This document shows, one piece after another, positions 7,490-16,938 of a stretch of 64,000 bases of DNA. Within the stretch, counting starts at the first letter, position 1. Each line of letters opens with the position of its first letter. The translations under genes and the position numbers were made by a program. The notes under the pieces are model-generated. The model was given only the letters and a program-made list of their open reading frames with translations. It was not told the DNA's origin and searched no databases. The DNA comes from JAEZKC01 sp046546375 (lineage in GTDB: Bacteria; Fibrobacterota; Chitinivibrionia; Chitinivibrionales; Chitinispirillaceae): assembly GCA_046546375.1 (NCBI GenBank), contig JBKGXV010000009.1, positions 1-64,000 of the forward strand, given 5' to 3'.

Positions 7490-8401
7490 ATGATTGAACG
7501 AAATGATCCTTGCTGGTGTGGTAGTGGTAAGAAATACAAAAAGTGTCACCTTTTTTCCGACCAGGAGAACAGAAGAGCGGAAAAACCCAGACAGAAGGGG
7601 GTGAAAACACCTCAAGAGATCACGGGAATGCGCCGCGCAGGGGAGTTTAACGGCGAGGTTCTGGATCACATCCGTCCCTATATCAAAGCCGGCATCACCA
7701 CTGAGGAGATAGACCGTCTGGTGCACGAGTTCACAGTCAAACACGGTCATAAACCTGCTACTCTGGGCTACAGGGGATATCCCAAATCCTGCTGTGTTTC
7801 TAGAAATAATGTGGTATGCCATGGAATTCCATCCCCCGACGAGAAACTGGAAGAGGGGGATATCGTGAATGTTGATCTCACTTCCATTGTGAATGGCTAC
7901 TACGGGGATTCTTCCGAGACGTTCATGATCGGTGAGGTTTCAGATGAGGCCCGCCATCTGGTGGAGGTGACTGCCAGGGCATTGATACTGGGAATCGATG
8001 CGGTGAAACCCGGAGTGCCGCTCTGTGCCATAGGGGAGGCGATTGAGCCGTTTGTGAAATCCCAGGGGTGTTCTGTGGTGAGGCAGTATACGGGTCATGG
8101 GATTGGGAAGCGGTTTCATGAGTTCTTCACCATTTACCATCACGTGGATCCTGACTGTGAGGATGTGATTCTGCAGCCGGGCATGACTTTCACCGTGGAG
8201 CCCATGATCAATCTGGGCGGATACGAAGTCGTGACCAGCAGAAAGGATGGCTGGACTGTTACTACTAAGGACAAATCGCTTTCGGCACAGTTTGAGCATA
8301 CCGTTTTGGTTACGGAAACGGGTGTTGATGTCCTTACGCTGACTCCGTCCGAAAAAGAGGCGGGAATCAGGCTTCGTGCGGCGGGGATTGACTATAAATA
8401 G
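7490..8401 (+). CDS. map: methionine aminopeptidase with N-terminal SEC-C zinc motif
   Basis: Removes N-terminal methionine from nascent proteins. The N-terminus carries a SEC-C zinc-binding motif (RNDPCWCGSGKKYKKCH), a known variant of bacterial MetAP that may aid ribosome association. A full type I MetAP domain follows, with metal ligands visible in VNVDLTSIVNGYYGDSSE (two Asp), GHGIGKRFHE (His), FTVEPMI (Glu) and QFEHTVLV (Glu). I choose the ATG at 7490 because MIERNDPCWC directly precedes the SEC-C motif. The frame is open back to 7430. Spacing from AGGA upstream is long. hflX follows after 22 bp. Confidence 0.95.
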   Translation: MIERNDPCWCGSGKKYKKCHLFSDQENRRAEKPRQKGVKTPQEITGMRRAGEFNGEVLDHIRPYIKAGITTEEIDRLVHEFTVKHGHKPATLGYRGYPKSCCVSRNNVVCHGIPSPDEKLEEGDIVNVDLTSIVNGYYGDSSETFMIGEVSDEARHLVEVTARALILGIDAVKPGVPLCAIGEAIEPFVKSQGCSVVRQYTGHGIGKRFHEFFTIYHHVDPDCEDVILQPGMTFTVEPMINLGGYEVVTSRKDGWTVTTKDKSLSAQFEHTVLVTETGVDVLTLTPSEKEAGIRLRAAGIDYK

Positions 8402-8423
8402 GTTATAAACGTATTACTTATAT

Positions 8424-9596
8424 ATGATTACAAACAAAAAGAATTTAGAAAAAGTAGTTATTGCTGGACTGTTGACCGCTGATGACAACCCCAAGTTGTT
8501 TGAAGAGGATATGCAGGAGATGGCCATGCTGTGTCGGACTGCCGATGCGGAAGTGGCGGCGACTTTCATTCAGAAACGGGTTAGTCCTGTGGCATCCACC
8601 TACCTTGGTGAAGGTAAGCTTTATGAGATCCGTTCAGCCATGCGGGCTCAGAAGGTCAAGACTTTGGTTATTGATGCTCAGCTTTCACCCGGTCAGATAC
8701 GGAATATTGAAAAAATCATAGAGGGTAAGGTTCTGGACCGTTCCCAGCTTATACTGGACATCTTTGCGCTTCATGCCAGAACGGTGGAAGCCAGGGTGCA
8801 GGTGGAGCTTGCGCAGATGAGAAGTCTGTATCCCCGGCTTACCCATGCCTGGACTCACTTTTCCCAGCAGGTGGGTGGAATCGGTACCCGCGGGCCTGGT
8901 GAAAAGCAGCTTGAGGTGGACCGGCGGCTGGTGAAGAAGAAGATCGGTGATCTCAAAAACCGGCTTCATAAAATAGAGAGAAACCGAATGATTCAGCGCA
9001 AGGGAAGAAACAGCGTGTTCAAGGCATCATTGGTGGGGTATACCAATGTGGGCAAGTCTTCTCTTTTGAATGCAATGTGCGGTTCCGATGTGCTGGTGGA
9101 AAACAAGCTTTTTGCCACACTTGATACCGCTACCAGAAGATCCTATATACCTGGTGCGGGAACCATTGTCATTTCAGATACTGTCGGATTTCTGAGAAAG
9201 CTTCCTCATGATCTGGTAGCCTCGTTTCGCTCCACATTGAGTGTCGCGGCGGAATCCGATCTTCTGATTCTGGTTCTGGACGCCTCGAGTGAATGGGTTG
9301 ATCAGCAGCTTGAGACTGTCAATGCGGTACTTGAGGAGCTAGGGGCTCAGGATGTGCAGAAGATGTTTGTATTCAACAAGGTGGACAAGGTGCAGGATCC
9401 TTTCGAGCGCAAAAAGCTTCAGATTGCCTATCCTGATGCCATGTTTGTTTCCTCCTTTAATAAAGAAGACATGTGGGAGTTGAGGCAGAAGATTGCCGAT
9501 GTGGTGATCCATAAAGAGCAGCGTCAGCGTGCCGAGAGGATTATTCACCAGAAAACAAAAGGTTATCTGCAGGAGAAGGAACGTCATGCGGTGTAG
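8424..9596 (+). CDS. hflX: ribosome-associated GTPase HflX
   Basis: A 390-residue HflX. An N-terminal HflX domain (glycine-rich GGIGTRGPGEKQLEVDRR loop just before the coiled segment) is followed by an Obg-like G domain with G1 GYTNVGKSSL, G3 DTVGF and G4 NKVD. HflX splits or rescues stalled 70S ribosomes under stress. No Shine-Dalgarno is evident before the ATG at 8424. It is likely transcribed with map upstream and with the DUF58 gene 15 bp downstream. Confidence 0.95.
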   Translation: MITNKKNLEKVVIAGLLTADDNPKLFEEDMQEMAMLCRTADAEVAATFIQKRVSPVASTYLGEGKLYEIRSAMRAQKVKTLVIDAQLSPGQIRNIEKIIEGKVLDRSQLILDIFALHARTVEARVQVELAQMRSLYPRLTHAWTHFSQQVGGIGTRGPGEKQLEVDRRLVKKKIGDLKNRLHKIERNRMIQRKGRNSVFKASLVGYTNVGKSSLLNAMCGSDVLVENKLFATLDTATRRSYIPGAGTIVISDTVGFLRKLPHDLVASFRSTLSVAAESDLLILVLDASSEWVDQQLETVNAVLEELGAQDVQKMFVFNKVDKVQDPFERKKLQIAYPDAMFVSSFNKEDMWELRQKIADVVIHKEQRQRAERIIHQKTKGYLQEKERHAV

Positions 9597-9611
9597 TCGG
9601 GGCTTTCGGAG

Positions 9612-10502
9612 ATGAACTCGTTTACCGTTCTGAATCCGGAGCAGCTGGCCCCCGTCCGTAATCTGAACCTGCGGGCAAAACTTATCGTGGAGGGGACTAT
9701 AGCCGGGCTTCATAAAAGTCCTTTCCACGGATTTTCCTCCGAATTTCTGGAATATAGACCGTATCTTCAGGGTGAACCGGCCAGTAAAATTGACTGGCGT
9801 AAGTTTGCCAAGTCGGACAAGACCGTGGTGCGGCTTTTCGAGGATGAGACCAACCTTTCAGCTCACATTTTCCTGGACAAAAGTGCTTCCATGGCCTTCG
9901 GCACCGGGCCGATGAGCAAGTTTGAGTATGCGCGTACACTGGCGGCATCGTTTGCCTGGATTCTGGTGCGTCAGAAAGATGCGGTGGGACTTGCGGCATT
10001 CGATGAGGAGGTCAGGACCTATCTTCCGCCCAGGTCGACCAATGTGCAGCTGAAAAATATCCTTACAGTGCTGGAGGGAGCCAAACCCGAAACACAGACC
10101 CGTTGTGGCGAAGTGATAAATCATGTGGCTTCCATGCTGAACAAGCGGGGAATGAGTATTATTCTGTCGGATCTGTTTGATGATCCTGAACAGATAATTA
10201 TGGGGCTCAAGCATCTTCGGTTTAAGCGCCAGGATACCATGGTGGTGTGCGTTGCCGATCCCTTTGAGCTCAATTTTGACGGAAAATCGGTATACAAGAT
10301 GAAGGATTTGGAAACAGGTCGGGAGGTGACACTGGAACCGGAAACTGCTGCGGAATTTTTCAGACAGGGACTTTCGGAGCATCACAGCAGGCTTGAAGCT
10401 GCGGCTCGGGAACTCAAGATCGATTTCGTGGTGGTGACTACTGCCCAACCCTTTCACAGGTCTCTTCTGAGAGTGATGGAGAAAAGGAGGCGGCTGCTCT
10501 GA
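9612..10502 (+). CDS. DUF58 protein (MoxR/Bat-associated)
   Basis: A 296-residue protein with the DUF58 hallmark FSSEFLEYRPYLQGEPASKIDWRKFAKS (positions about 40-66). A vWA-like fold follows with a DxSxS metal-site motif (FLDKSASMAFG). DUF58 proteins usually sit between MoxR AAA+ ATPases and BatA/B-type VWA proteins, and are thought to act with them in envelope stress or metal-centre/protein assembly. Here there is no moxR beside it. hflX lies upstream. The next gene, a BatA-N protein, overlaps the stop codon by 4 nt if its CTG start is used. The rest of the Bat set lies at 23110-30274. Confidence 0.9.
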   Translation: MNSFTVLNPEQLAPVRNLNLRAKLIVEGTIAGLHKSPFHGFSSEFLEYRPYLQGEPASKIDWRKFAKSDKTVVRLFEDETNLSAHIFLDKSASMAFGTGPMSKFEYARTLAASFAWILVRQKDAVGLAAFDEEVRTYLPPRSTNVQLKNILTVLEGAKPETQTRCGEVINHVASMLNKRGMSIILSDLFDDPEQIIMGLKHLRFKRQDTMVVCVADPFELNFDGKSVYKMKDLETGREVTLEPETAAEFFRQGLSEHHSRLEAAARELKIDFVVVTTAQPFHRSLLRVMEKRRRLL

Positions 10503-12475
10503 ACGCGTTCTCCTTTTTTCAGCCGATGTACCTGTGGGCAGCACTTTTTCTGGCAGTGGTGCTGTTCATACATCTTTTCAGACAACAGCGTGTGAAGCGA
10601 CTCGATATTTCCACACTCCGGTTCTTTTCATCTGCGGCAAAAAGTGTATCGCGTGCTAAAAATTTCCGTCGTTTTCTTCTTCTGCTCACGCGTTTGCTTC
10701 TGGTGACAACACTAGTACTTATATTCGCCGGTTTGTACAACAAAGATAATCCGCTGGTGAAACTGCACGATCCGGAATCTTCGGTGTATACCTGGATAGA
10801 CCCTACGATCAGTATGGAGTATGTGGAAAACGGGACAGCTTTGAAGGAGTGTGCTCATTCTGTTCTGGACAGTTTCATTACCTCCTTGCCCCCGTCTGTG
10901 AAACATCTCAATTATGATCAGTCCGATGGCCGTTTCGTGCGGGTAGACAGAGGTGAAGAAATAAAGGTAAACACCCGTTATGGTCCGGTTGGACTTGAAA
11001 GGGCTGTGGAGGCTTTTTTGTATGGAGAAACGGATGAGAAGTCTTCACTTGTGCTTATCAGTGATTTTCAAAAGAGCACGACGGATCTGATTGACTCCCT
11101 CACAGAAAAGATTCTGCCCGTCGGAAAGGCGGTGATTTGTGTTTCCGTTTCTCCGTATAAACCTTGGAACTATTCCCTAAAGGCTGCCGGACGACCGGGA
11201 AACGGTAACGGGATTACTGCAGAGGTAAGTGCCTGGGGAAAGAAACTTGATTCGGTGGGGGTTTCAGCACACTTTTCCTCTCTGAAGGCAGGACAGGCGC
11301 AGGTCGTTGTGGAAAAAGGAGACTCGGTTCAGGTTTCGGTTGGAGTCCCGGCTGAAGTTTCCGGTTCAGGAAAACTAAAGCTTGCAAAGCGGGATCCTCT
11401 CATGTTTGATAACTCAGATTATTTTCCCTCTCAAAGCGATCGGAGTCAATCGGTTCTGATTGTGGGAGACAGGGAACGAAACGGAGTTGTTGCCGCAGCG
11501 TTTAGTGTGGCATCGGAGAGCTGGAATCCGGTTGTGCAGAAAGAGGGTGAGGAGCTTACATACGATCACCTCAACGATGCGGATCTGATTGTTGTAAATG
11601 GGTATACCGGTTATTCCCGGATGCTCGAATCGTTTGTGAACGGAAGCGCAGCAGCCGAAAAGGGAATGATACTTTGTATTGATCCTGAAGCGGAGCATGA
11701 TTTCGTTACGGCATTGCTGAGAAAAAACAAAAGTGTGCGTAACTTTTCTGTATTAGAAAATGAAGATGGAGTGCATCCTGTTCTGACAGATATTCATTCC
11801 GAGTTGTGGAAGGGTTTTCCACGTGCGAAATCGCGTAACGCTCGGGTCTACAGGTATGCAGCAATCCGATCCGGCAATGTGCTTATAGGTCTAGACAACA
11901 GAGGAGTTTTGGCATCTCAGATGGGAACTGGATCAGGTGAATGGGTCGTATGCACAACGCCTTTGGGGGTGACTTCCGCCAACAATCTGTGTGAAACCGG
12001 TTTTTATCTTCCTTTGATCGACAGGCTTGCTCAGCAGGCAATCATAAGGGACAGAGATCTTAAGGACGTGTGGTATGCGGGATATCCCAAGCCGAATCCT
12101 TTTTACGGAAAGGACCGTACAGCTGTTCTTTACGATGAAAATGATAAAATAGTATCCAACTGGTCAACTCAGCCGTATGTAACAATCGATAAGCCAGGAA
12201 TATACCAGCTTGTACCTGCCGGAGGAGAACCGTACGAAATAGCAGTCAGCTTTCACCCTTCCGAATGCAGGATAGAATATTCTCGCCCTGCGGAAAATGA
12301 ATCTGAAAGCATTTATTATTTTAAATCCGGTCAGTTCCTCCGCCAGATCAGGGATTTGGCTAATAACATCTGGTCTTATCTGTTGTGGATGATTTTGGCA
12401 TTTCTGACCTGTGTTGAAACTTTTCTCTGGAATACCGGCAGGAACAGAAATTTCAAAAGCAGACCGAAAAGGTAG
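10499..12475 (+). CDS. BatA N-terminal-domain membrane protein with VWA-like domain
   Basis: A long membrane-anchored protein. The N-terminus (NAFSFFQPMYLWAALFLAV, then HLFRQQR) matches the aerotolerance BatA N-terminal domain. A second helix (about residues 65-85), a large extracytoplasmic VWA-like region and a C-terminal membrane helix near residue 635 follow. The site corresponding to MIDAS reads DPTIS, that is DxTxS rather than DxSxS. The first ATG is 10526. However, AGGAGG at 10485-10490 is ideally spaced for a CTG at 10499, which restores the family N-terminus and overlaps the upstream stop as CTGA. Probable partner of the DUF58 protein. Exact function unknown. Confidence 0.8.
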   Translation: MNAFSFFQPMYLWAALFLAVVLFIHLFRQQRVKRLDISTLRFFSSAAKSVSRAKNFRRFLLLLTRLLLVTTLVLIFAGLYNKDNPLVKLHDPESSVYTWIDPTISMEYVENGTALKECAHSVLDSFITSLPPSVKHLNYDQSDGRFVRVDRGEEIKVNTRYGPVGLERAVEAFLYGETDEKSSLVLISDFQKSTTDLIDSLTEKILPVGKAVICVSVSPYKPWNYSLKAAGRPGNGNGITAEVSAWGKKLDSVGVSAHFSSLKAGQAQVVVEKGDSVQVSVGVPAEVSGSGKLKLAKRDPLMFDNSDYFPSQSDRSQSVLIVGDRERNGVVAAAFSVASESWNPVVQKEGEELTYDHLNDADLIVVNGYTGYSRMLESFVNGSAAAEKGMILCIDPEAEHDFVTALLRKNKSVRNFSVLENEDGVHPVLTDIHSELWKGFPRAKSRNARVYRYAAIRSGNVLIGLDNRGVLASQMGTGSGEWVVCTTPLGVTSANNLCETGFYLPLIDRLAQQAIIRDRDLKDVWYAGYPKPNPFYGKDRTAVLYDENDKIVSNWSTQPYVTIDKPGIYQLVPAGGEPYEIAVSFHPSECRIEYSRPAENESESIYYFKSGQFLRQIRDLANNIWSYLLWMILAFLTCVETFLWNTGRNRNFKSRPKR

Positions 12476-12513
12476 GCCGAACGAAATGTATTTATAAATT
12501 GATTGGTGCAGAT

Positions 12514-13356
12514 ATGGAAACAGCAACGCTTCTGATTAGATGCCCGGATACAAAAGGAATTGTGGCCGGAATATCCGATTTTCTGTTCCGGCACGATGCC
12601 AATATAATTCAGTCTGATCAGCACTCTTCCGATCCTGAAAACGGAACGTTTTTCATGAGGGTTGAATTTTTGTCCGATTCTCAATCCCGCAGCGCTTTGG
12701 AAGCAGAGTTTGCCGTTATAGCTTCCGAGATAGGTGCCGAATGGCAGATACACTATTCTAACGATGTGATGAACATGGGGATCCTTGTGTCCCGTCAGGA
12801 TCACTGTCTTTTCGATCTGTTGTACAGGTGGAGAAGTGGTGAGCTGAAAGTGAATATCCCCTTCGTGATCAGCAATCATCCCGATGTGGGGCCTCTGGTT
12901 GAACAGTTCGGTGTTGCTTTTTATCACTTCCCCGTTGGTGAGAATAAACTGCAACAGGAAGAAAAGATACTGCAGATTGCCAAAGACAAGTCTGAATTTC
13001 TGGTACTTGCCCGTTATATGCAGATCATTTCACCCCAATTTCTGTCTCAATACAAAGGCGATATTATCAATATTCATCACAGCTTTCTGCCTTCTTTCAA
13101 AGGTGCCAATCCTTATCGCCAGGCATACAATCGGGGGGTGAAGGTGATCGGGGCCACTGCACACTTTGTTACGGAAGATCTTGATGAGGGACCCATTATA
13201 GAGCAGGTGGTGGAGAGGGTTTCTCATAGAGACAACGAAAAATCTATGAAGAAAAAGGGCAAAAACCTCGAAAAACTGGCACTGGCTAATGCGATAGGTC
13301 TGTATTCTGAACACAGGATAATCCGTTTTCAGAACAAAACCATTGTTTTCTCATGA
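12514..13356 (+). CDS. purU: formyltetrahydrofolate deformylase
   Basis: Hydrolyses 10-formyl-THF to THF and formate, balancing one-carbon pools for purine and methionine synthesis. An N-terminal ACT domain (ATLLIRCPDTKGIVAGISDF) precedes a formyltransferase-type catalytic domain with NIHHSFLPSFKGANPY and GATAHFVTEDLDEGPIIEQ, which carry the catalytic Asn/His/Asp set. I use the ATG at 12514 (METATLL), which fits the family start. An in-frame ATG at 12499 is possible. It lies upstream of metH, which consumes methyl-THF, so the two may be functionally connected. Confidence 0.95.
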   Translation: METATLLIRCPDTKGIVAGISDFLFRHDANIIQSDQHSSDPENGTFFMRVEFLSDSQSRSALEAEFAVIASEIGAEWQIHYSNDVMNMGILVSRQDHCLFDLLYRWRSGELKVNIPFVISNHPDVGPLVEQFGVAFYHFPVGENKLQQEEKILQIAKDKSEFLVLARYMQIISPQFLSQYKGDIINIHHSFLPSFKGANPYRQAYNRGVKVIGATAHFVTEDLDEGPIIEQVVERVSHRDNEKSMKKKGKNLEKLALANAIGLYSEHRIIRFQNKTIVFS

Positions 13357-13481
13357 ATTTTCTGAAATGTTTCGCGGGTTACGACAAAATTATATCTGAT
13401 ATTTGCCCTTCTGTTGAGACCACCGTTGTCGATCCTTAGGGATTGGCCCATGACGTAATATATTTTCCTCTTACTGCACAG

Positions 13482-13495
13482 AAGACTTCGGTCTT
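13482..13495 (+). promoter_or_regulatory. UUCG-tetraloop hairpin in metH leader
   Basis: A perfect 5-bp stem (AAGAC/GTCTT) closed by a TTCG tetraloop lies 53 bp before metH in a 191-bp gap. It could be a weak terminator of purU or part of a metH 5' leader structure. No run of T follows immediately. Confidence 0.4.
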
Positions 13496-13547
13496 GATTA
13501 CTGCTTTTCAGATTTGGAAAAATCCAACTTAATCTGCAGGGAATACA

Positions 13548-16500
13548 ATGCAACATGCTTACTTGAAGATGCTCAGAGAGCATACACCCGTTATTTTTGA
13601 TGGTGCGTTAGGAACTGAAATACAGAAGGCGGAGCCTTCTCAGGAGGATTTCGGTCAGCATCAGGGATGTAATGAAATACTTAATGTGAATAATCCCGAT
13701 CTCATCAAAAAAATACATACTGATTATCTGCAGGCTGGTGCCAACGTGATTGAAACCAACACTTTTGGCGCAAACAAACCGAAACTGGAAGAGTTCGGTT
13801 TGGCGGAAAAGGTCTATGAGATAAACAGGGCCGCGGCTCGTATTGCCAGGGATGCTGTAGAACTGGCCGGAGAGGACATTCCCCGCTTTGTATGTGGTGC
13901 AATCGGCCCTACAGGTTTCCTTCCTTCATCATCGGATGAATCGCTTTCCCGCATCACTTTTGATCAGCTTTTGGACATGTACGAAGAGCAGTGCAGGGGC
14001 TTGCTTGACGGAGGAGCCGATTTTCTCCTGATAGAAACCTCTCAGGATCTGCTGGAAGTGCGGGCGGCGCTGTTTGCTTTCAGGCGCTATTTTGAAAAAA
14101 CAGGTGTTCAGGTCCCGGTTCAGGTTCAGGTCACTATGGATTCTTCCGGGCACATGCTTTTGGGAAGCAATGTTGAGGCGTTTCTTGGCGCGGTGGTATC
14201 AATGGGTGCCGATATAGTGGGACTTAACTGCAGTACTGGTCCTGATGAGATGGCTCCCTGGGTTGAAAAACTGCTTCAGCTTTCTTCCGTTCCGGTATCT
14301 ATGCTTCCCAATGCAGGCCTTCCGGAGAATGAAAACGGCAAAGCTGTGTACAGAATGAATCCGGGAACATTTGCATCCAAGCTTCTTTCTCTTGTGTCAG
14401 AAAAGGGTGTCAGTGTGGTCGGTGGGTGTTGTGGTACTACACCGGAACATATACGCAGTCTGTCGGATGCTTTGATGGATAAGAAAGTCGCTTCACGCAA
14501 AGCTCAGAACACATGTTTTTTATCCACAGGAATTTCAGGCATTGACCTTGAACGGATCGGAAGGCCGGGGATCATCGGTGAGAGGCTCAATACTCAGGGG
14601 TCGAGAAAGACAAAGCAGTATGTTGCAGATCGTAACTTTGACGAACTGCATCACCTTGCACTGGATCAGATCAGCAAGGGTTGTGTTCTTCTGGATGTGT
14701 GTGTCGCGGCTAACGAACGTGATGATGAAGCGGAAATGATGAGTTCCGTTGTTGATTATCTGAAGGATCGGGTCACCATACCTTTCTGTATAGATTCCAC
14801 GGAACCGGCTGTGATGGAAGCCGCATTGAGGAGAAATCCCGGATCAATGCTGCTTAATTCTATCAATCTTGAGTACAAAGGGGAAAAAGCACGTAAAGTT
14901 CTTTCACTTGCCAAACAGTACGGATGTCCGGTTATAGCTTTGACTATCGATGATGAGGGGATGGCGGCAACAGTTGCAAAAAAGATGGAATTGGTGAAAA
15001 GAATCAGGGATCTGGCGTGCGGAGTGTTCGGACTTCCGGAGCATTTTGTATACATTGATCCTCTTGTTTTCACACTTTCCACCGGTGATCCTGCTATGGC
15101 TGGAGCCGCACTTGAAAGCATTGAGGCGCTTAGAAGAATAAAAAAAGAGTATCCGAAACTGCGCACGGTCATGGGTGTGAGCAATGTTTCTTTTGGGCTT
15201 AAACCCAAAGCACGGCGGATTCTGAATAACCTGATGCTTCATTATGCGGCTGAGGCGGGGCTGGATGCGGCGATCTTCAACCCTCTTCACAGAGATGACA
15301 TATCCTCATATGATGCAGATATGAAATCGTTAGGGGAGGATCTGCTATTCAACAGAAGAAGTGATGCACTCGAGAGGTATGTGGAATATTTTGAAAAAGA
15401 GACCCAAAAGAGAGTATCTGAAGTAAAAAGGGAAAAGAGAGTTTCATTAGAGGACAAACTCAGGATGGCGGTACTGAATAGGGATCGTCGTAATCTTGAG
15501 GGTATTATAAAAGATTTATTGGAGAAACATCCTGCCCCTTATATACTGAATTCCATTCTTCTCCCAGCCATGAGTGAAGTGGGGGAGCGGATGGCATCGG
15601 GGGAGATGATCCTGCCGTTTGTGCTGCAGGCTGCCGAGATAATGAAGGAGTCTGTGGGTGTTCTGGAGCCTTATCTCAAAGAGGGGAATGTATCTGTTAA
15701 AGGTAAGTTGTTACTTGCAACTGTACATGGTGATGTGCATGATATCGGAAAGAATCTGGTAGGTTCCATTCTGCGCAATCAAGGATATGAAGTTATTGAT
15801 TTGGGTAAACAGGTTCCGCTCAATAGGATTGTGGAAACGGTACAGAAGGAGAAACCTGATGCTGTGGGGCTTTCTGCACTTTTGGTTACCACAAGCCGGC
15901 AAATGGCGGAGTGTGTGAAGGAATTTGACCGTCTCGGATTGCATGTCCCAGTGATTATCGGGGGGGCGGCTGTTAATGCTGAGTTTGCTGAACGTATTTC
16001 AGAGGTTGCTGAAGAACAGAAATATGCTGGAGGAGTGTATTATGCCAAAGATGCATTCGATGCTGCCAAAATACTTGAGAACTTGAAAACATTTCCTCAG
16101 GCGAAAAACGGAAGTCAGGATAAAGTACCAAAAGAACAGGTGCAGAAAGCAAGAAATACTAATATTGAATTCGGCTACTATATAGAGCCTCCCTTTTACG
16201 GAACGGGAGAGGTGCTGCAGTGGGATGCAGAAACTTTACTTCAAAGTATAAATACCGAGCGGCTTTTCAAAGCCTGGTGGGGTGGGGGTAAACTTGAGCC
16301 CTCTGCATACCGTAGTGCGAAAATTGAGGAGTTTGAACCAGTGCTCGAGAGGCTTAAAAAAGAGATGATCGACACTGATCTCATTGATGCGCGGGGGTTT
16401 TACGGTTATTTTCCCGTAATTCCAGAAGAGGGAAATGTGATTCTGCTTGATCCTTCTGATTTTCACAGTGAACTTGCGCAATTCACATTCCCCAGAGGAA

Positions 16501-16916
16501 AGCAGACCGGTCGTTCCTTGGTTGATTATATCAGACCAGAGGGGGATATCATTGCTGTTCAGGCTCTGACTATCGGAAGAAAACTGGGAGAACGCTGCAG
16601 AGAATTAATGCAGAAAGAGGATCGATACAGTGATGGATTTTACCTCAATGGTCTGGGCAATTATGAGGTGGAGATAGTTGCCGAAAAAATCACTGTGGAA
16701 ATCCGTAAAGGTCTGGGAATTCCACGCGGTTCAGGGAAACGATACAGTTTCGGTTATCCGGGTATGCCCGGGCTCGAACAGCAGAAAACCCTTATCGAAT
16801 TGATGGGAGTCGAGGAACGTTTGGGTATTGAGCTTACAAAGGGATATCAGATGGATCCCGAACATTCCACTGTGGGTGTTTTCATTCATCATCCACAGGC
16901 GGATTATATTGCATAA
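13548..16916 (+). CDS. metH: cobalamin-dependent methionine synthase
   Basis: Transfers a methyl group from methyl-THF to homocysteine through cobalamin. All modules are present in order in 1122 residues. The homocysteine/zinc domain comes first (Cys ligands in LNCSTGPDEM and GGCCGTTPEH, residues 1-310). A pterin-binding domain (IGERLNTQGSRK onward), the cobalamin cap and the B12 domain with the signature HGDVHDIGKN (about residue 730) follow. The AdoMet reactivation domain is last (from about residue 890, RPEGDIIAVQALTIG). It is shorter than the E. coli enzyme (about 1227), mostly in linkers. The ATG follows CAGGGA. The presence of the activation domain implies flavodoxin/AdoMet-dependent repair. 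Confidence 0.97.
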   Translation: MQHAYLKMLREHTPVIFDGALGTEIQKAEPSQEDFGQHQGCNEILNVNNPDLIKKIHTDYLQAGANVIETNTFGANKPKLEEFGLAEKVYEINRAAARIARDAVELAGEDIPRFVCGAIGPTGFLPSSSDESLSRITFDQLLDMYEEQCRGLLDGGADFLLIETSQDLLEVRAALFAFRRYFEKTGVQVPVQVQVTMDSSGHMLLGSNVEAFLGAVVSMGADIVGLNCSTGPDEMAPWVEKLLQLSSVPVSMLPNAGLPENENGKAVYRMNPGTFASKLLSLVSEKGVSVVGGCCGTTPEHIRSLSDALMDKKVASRKAQNTCFLSTGISGIDLERIGRPGIIGERLNTQGSRKTKQYVADRNFDELHHLALDQISKGCVLLDVCVAANERDDEAEMMSSVVDYLKDRVTIPFCIDSTEPAVMEAALRRNPGSMLLNSINLEYKGEKARKVLSLAKQYGCPVIALTIDDEGMAATVAKKMELVKRIRDLACGVFGLPEHFVYIDPLVFTLSTGDPAMAGAALESIEALRRIKKEYPKLRTVMGVSNVSFGLKPKARRILNNLMLHYAAEAGLDAAIFNPLHRDDISSYDADMKSLGEDLLFNRRSDALERYVEYFEKETQKRVSEVKREKRVSLEDKLRMAVLNRDRRNLEGIIKDLLEKHPAPYILNSILLPAMSEVGERMASGEMILPFVLQAAEIMKESVGVLEPYLKEGNVSVKGKLLLATVHGDVHDIGKNLVGSILRNQGYEVIDLGKQVPLNRIVETVQKEKPDAVGLSALLVTTSRQMAECVKEFDRLGLHVPVIIGGAAVNAEFAERISEVAEEQKYAGGVYYAKDAFDAAKILENLKTFPQAKNGSQDKVPKEQVQKARNTNIEFGYYIEPPFYGTGEVLQWDAETLLQSINTERLFKAWWGGGKLEPSAYRSAKIEEFEPVLERLKKEMIDTDLIDARGFYGYFPVIPEEGNVILLDPSDFHSELAQFTFPRGKQTGRSLVDYIRPEGDIIAVQALTIGRKLGERCRELMQKEDRYSDGFYLNGLGNYEVEIVAEKITVEIRKGLGIPRGSGKRYSFGYPGMPGLEQQKTLIELMGVEERLGIELTKGYQMDPEHSTVGVFIHHPQADYIA

Positions 16917-16938
16917 TTGTTTTTCAGGATGTGAATAA

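Noticed and set aside
13357..13547. SAM-I or cobalamin riboswitch upstream of metH
   Set aside because: Only one short string resembles the SAM-I core. The kink-turn, other helices and the B12 box are not seen, so I list only the hairpin.
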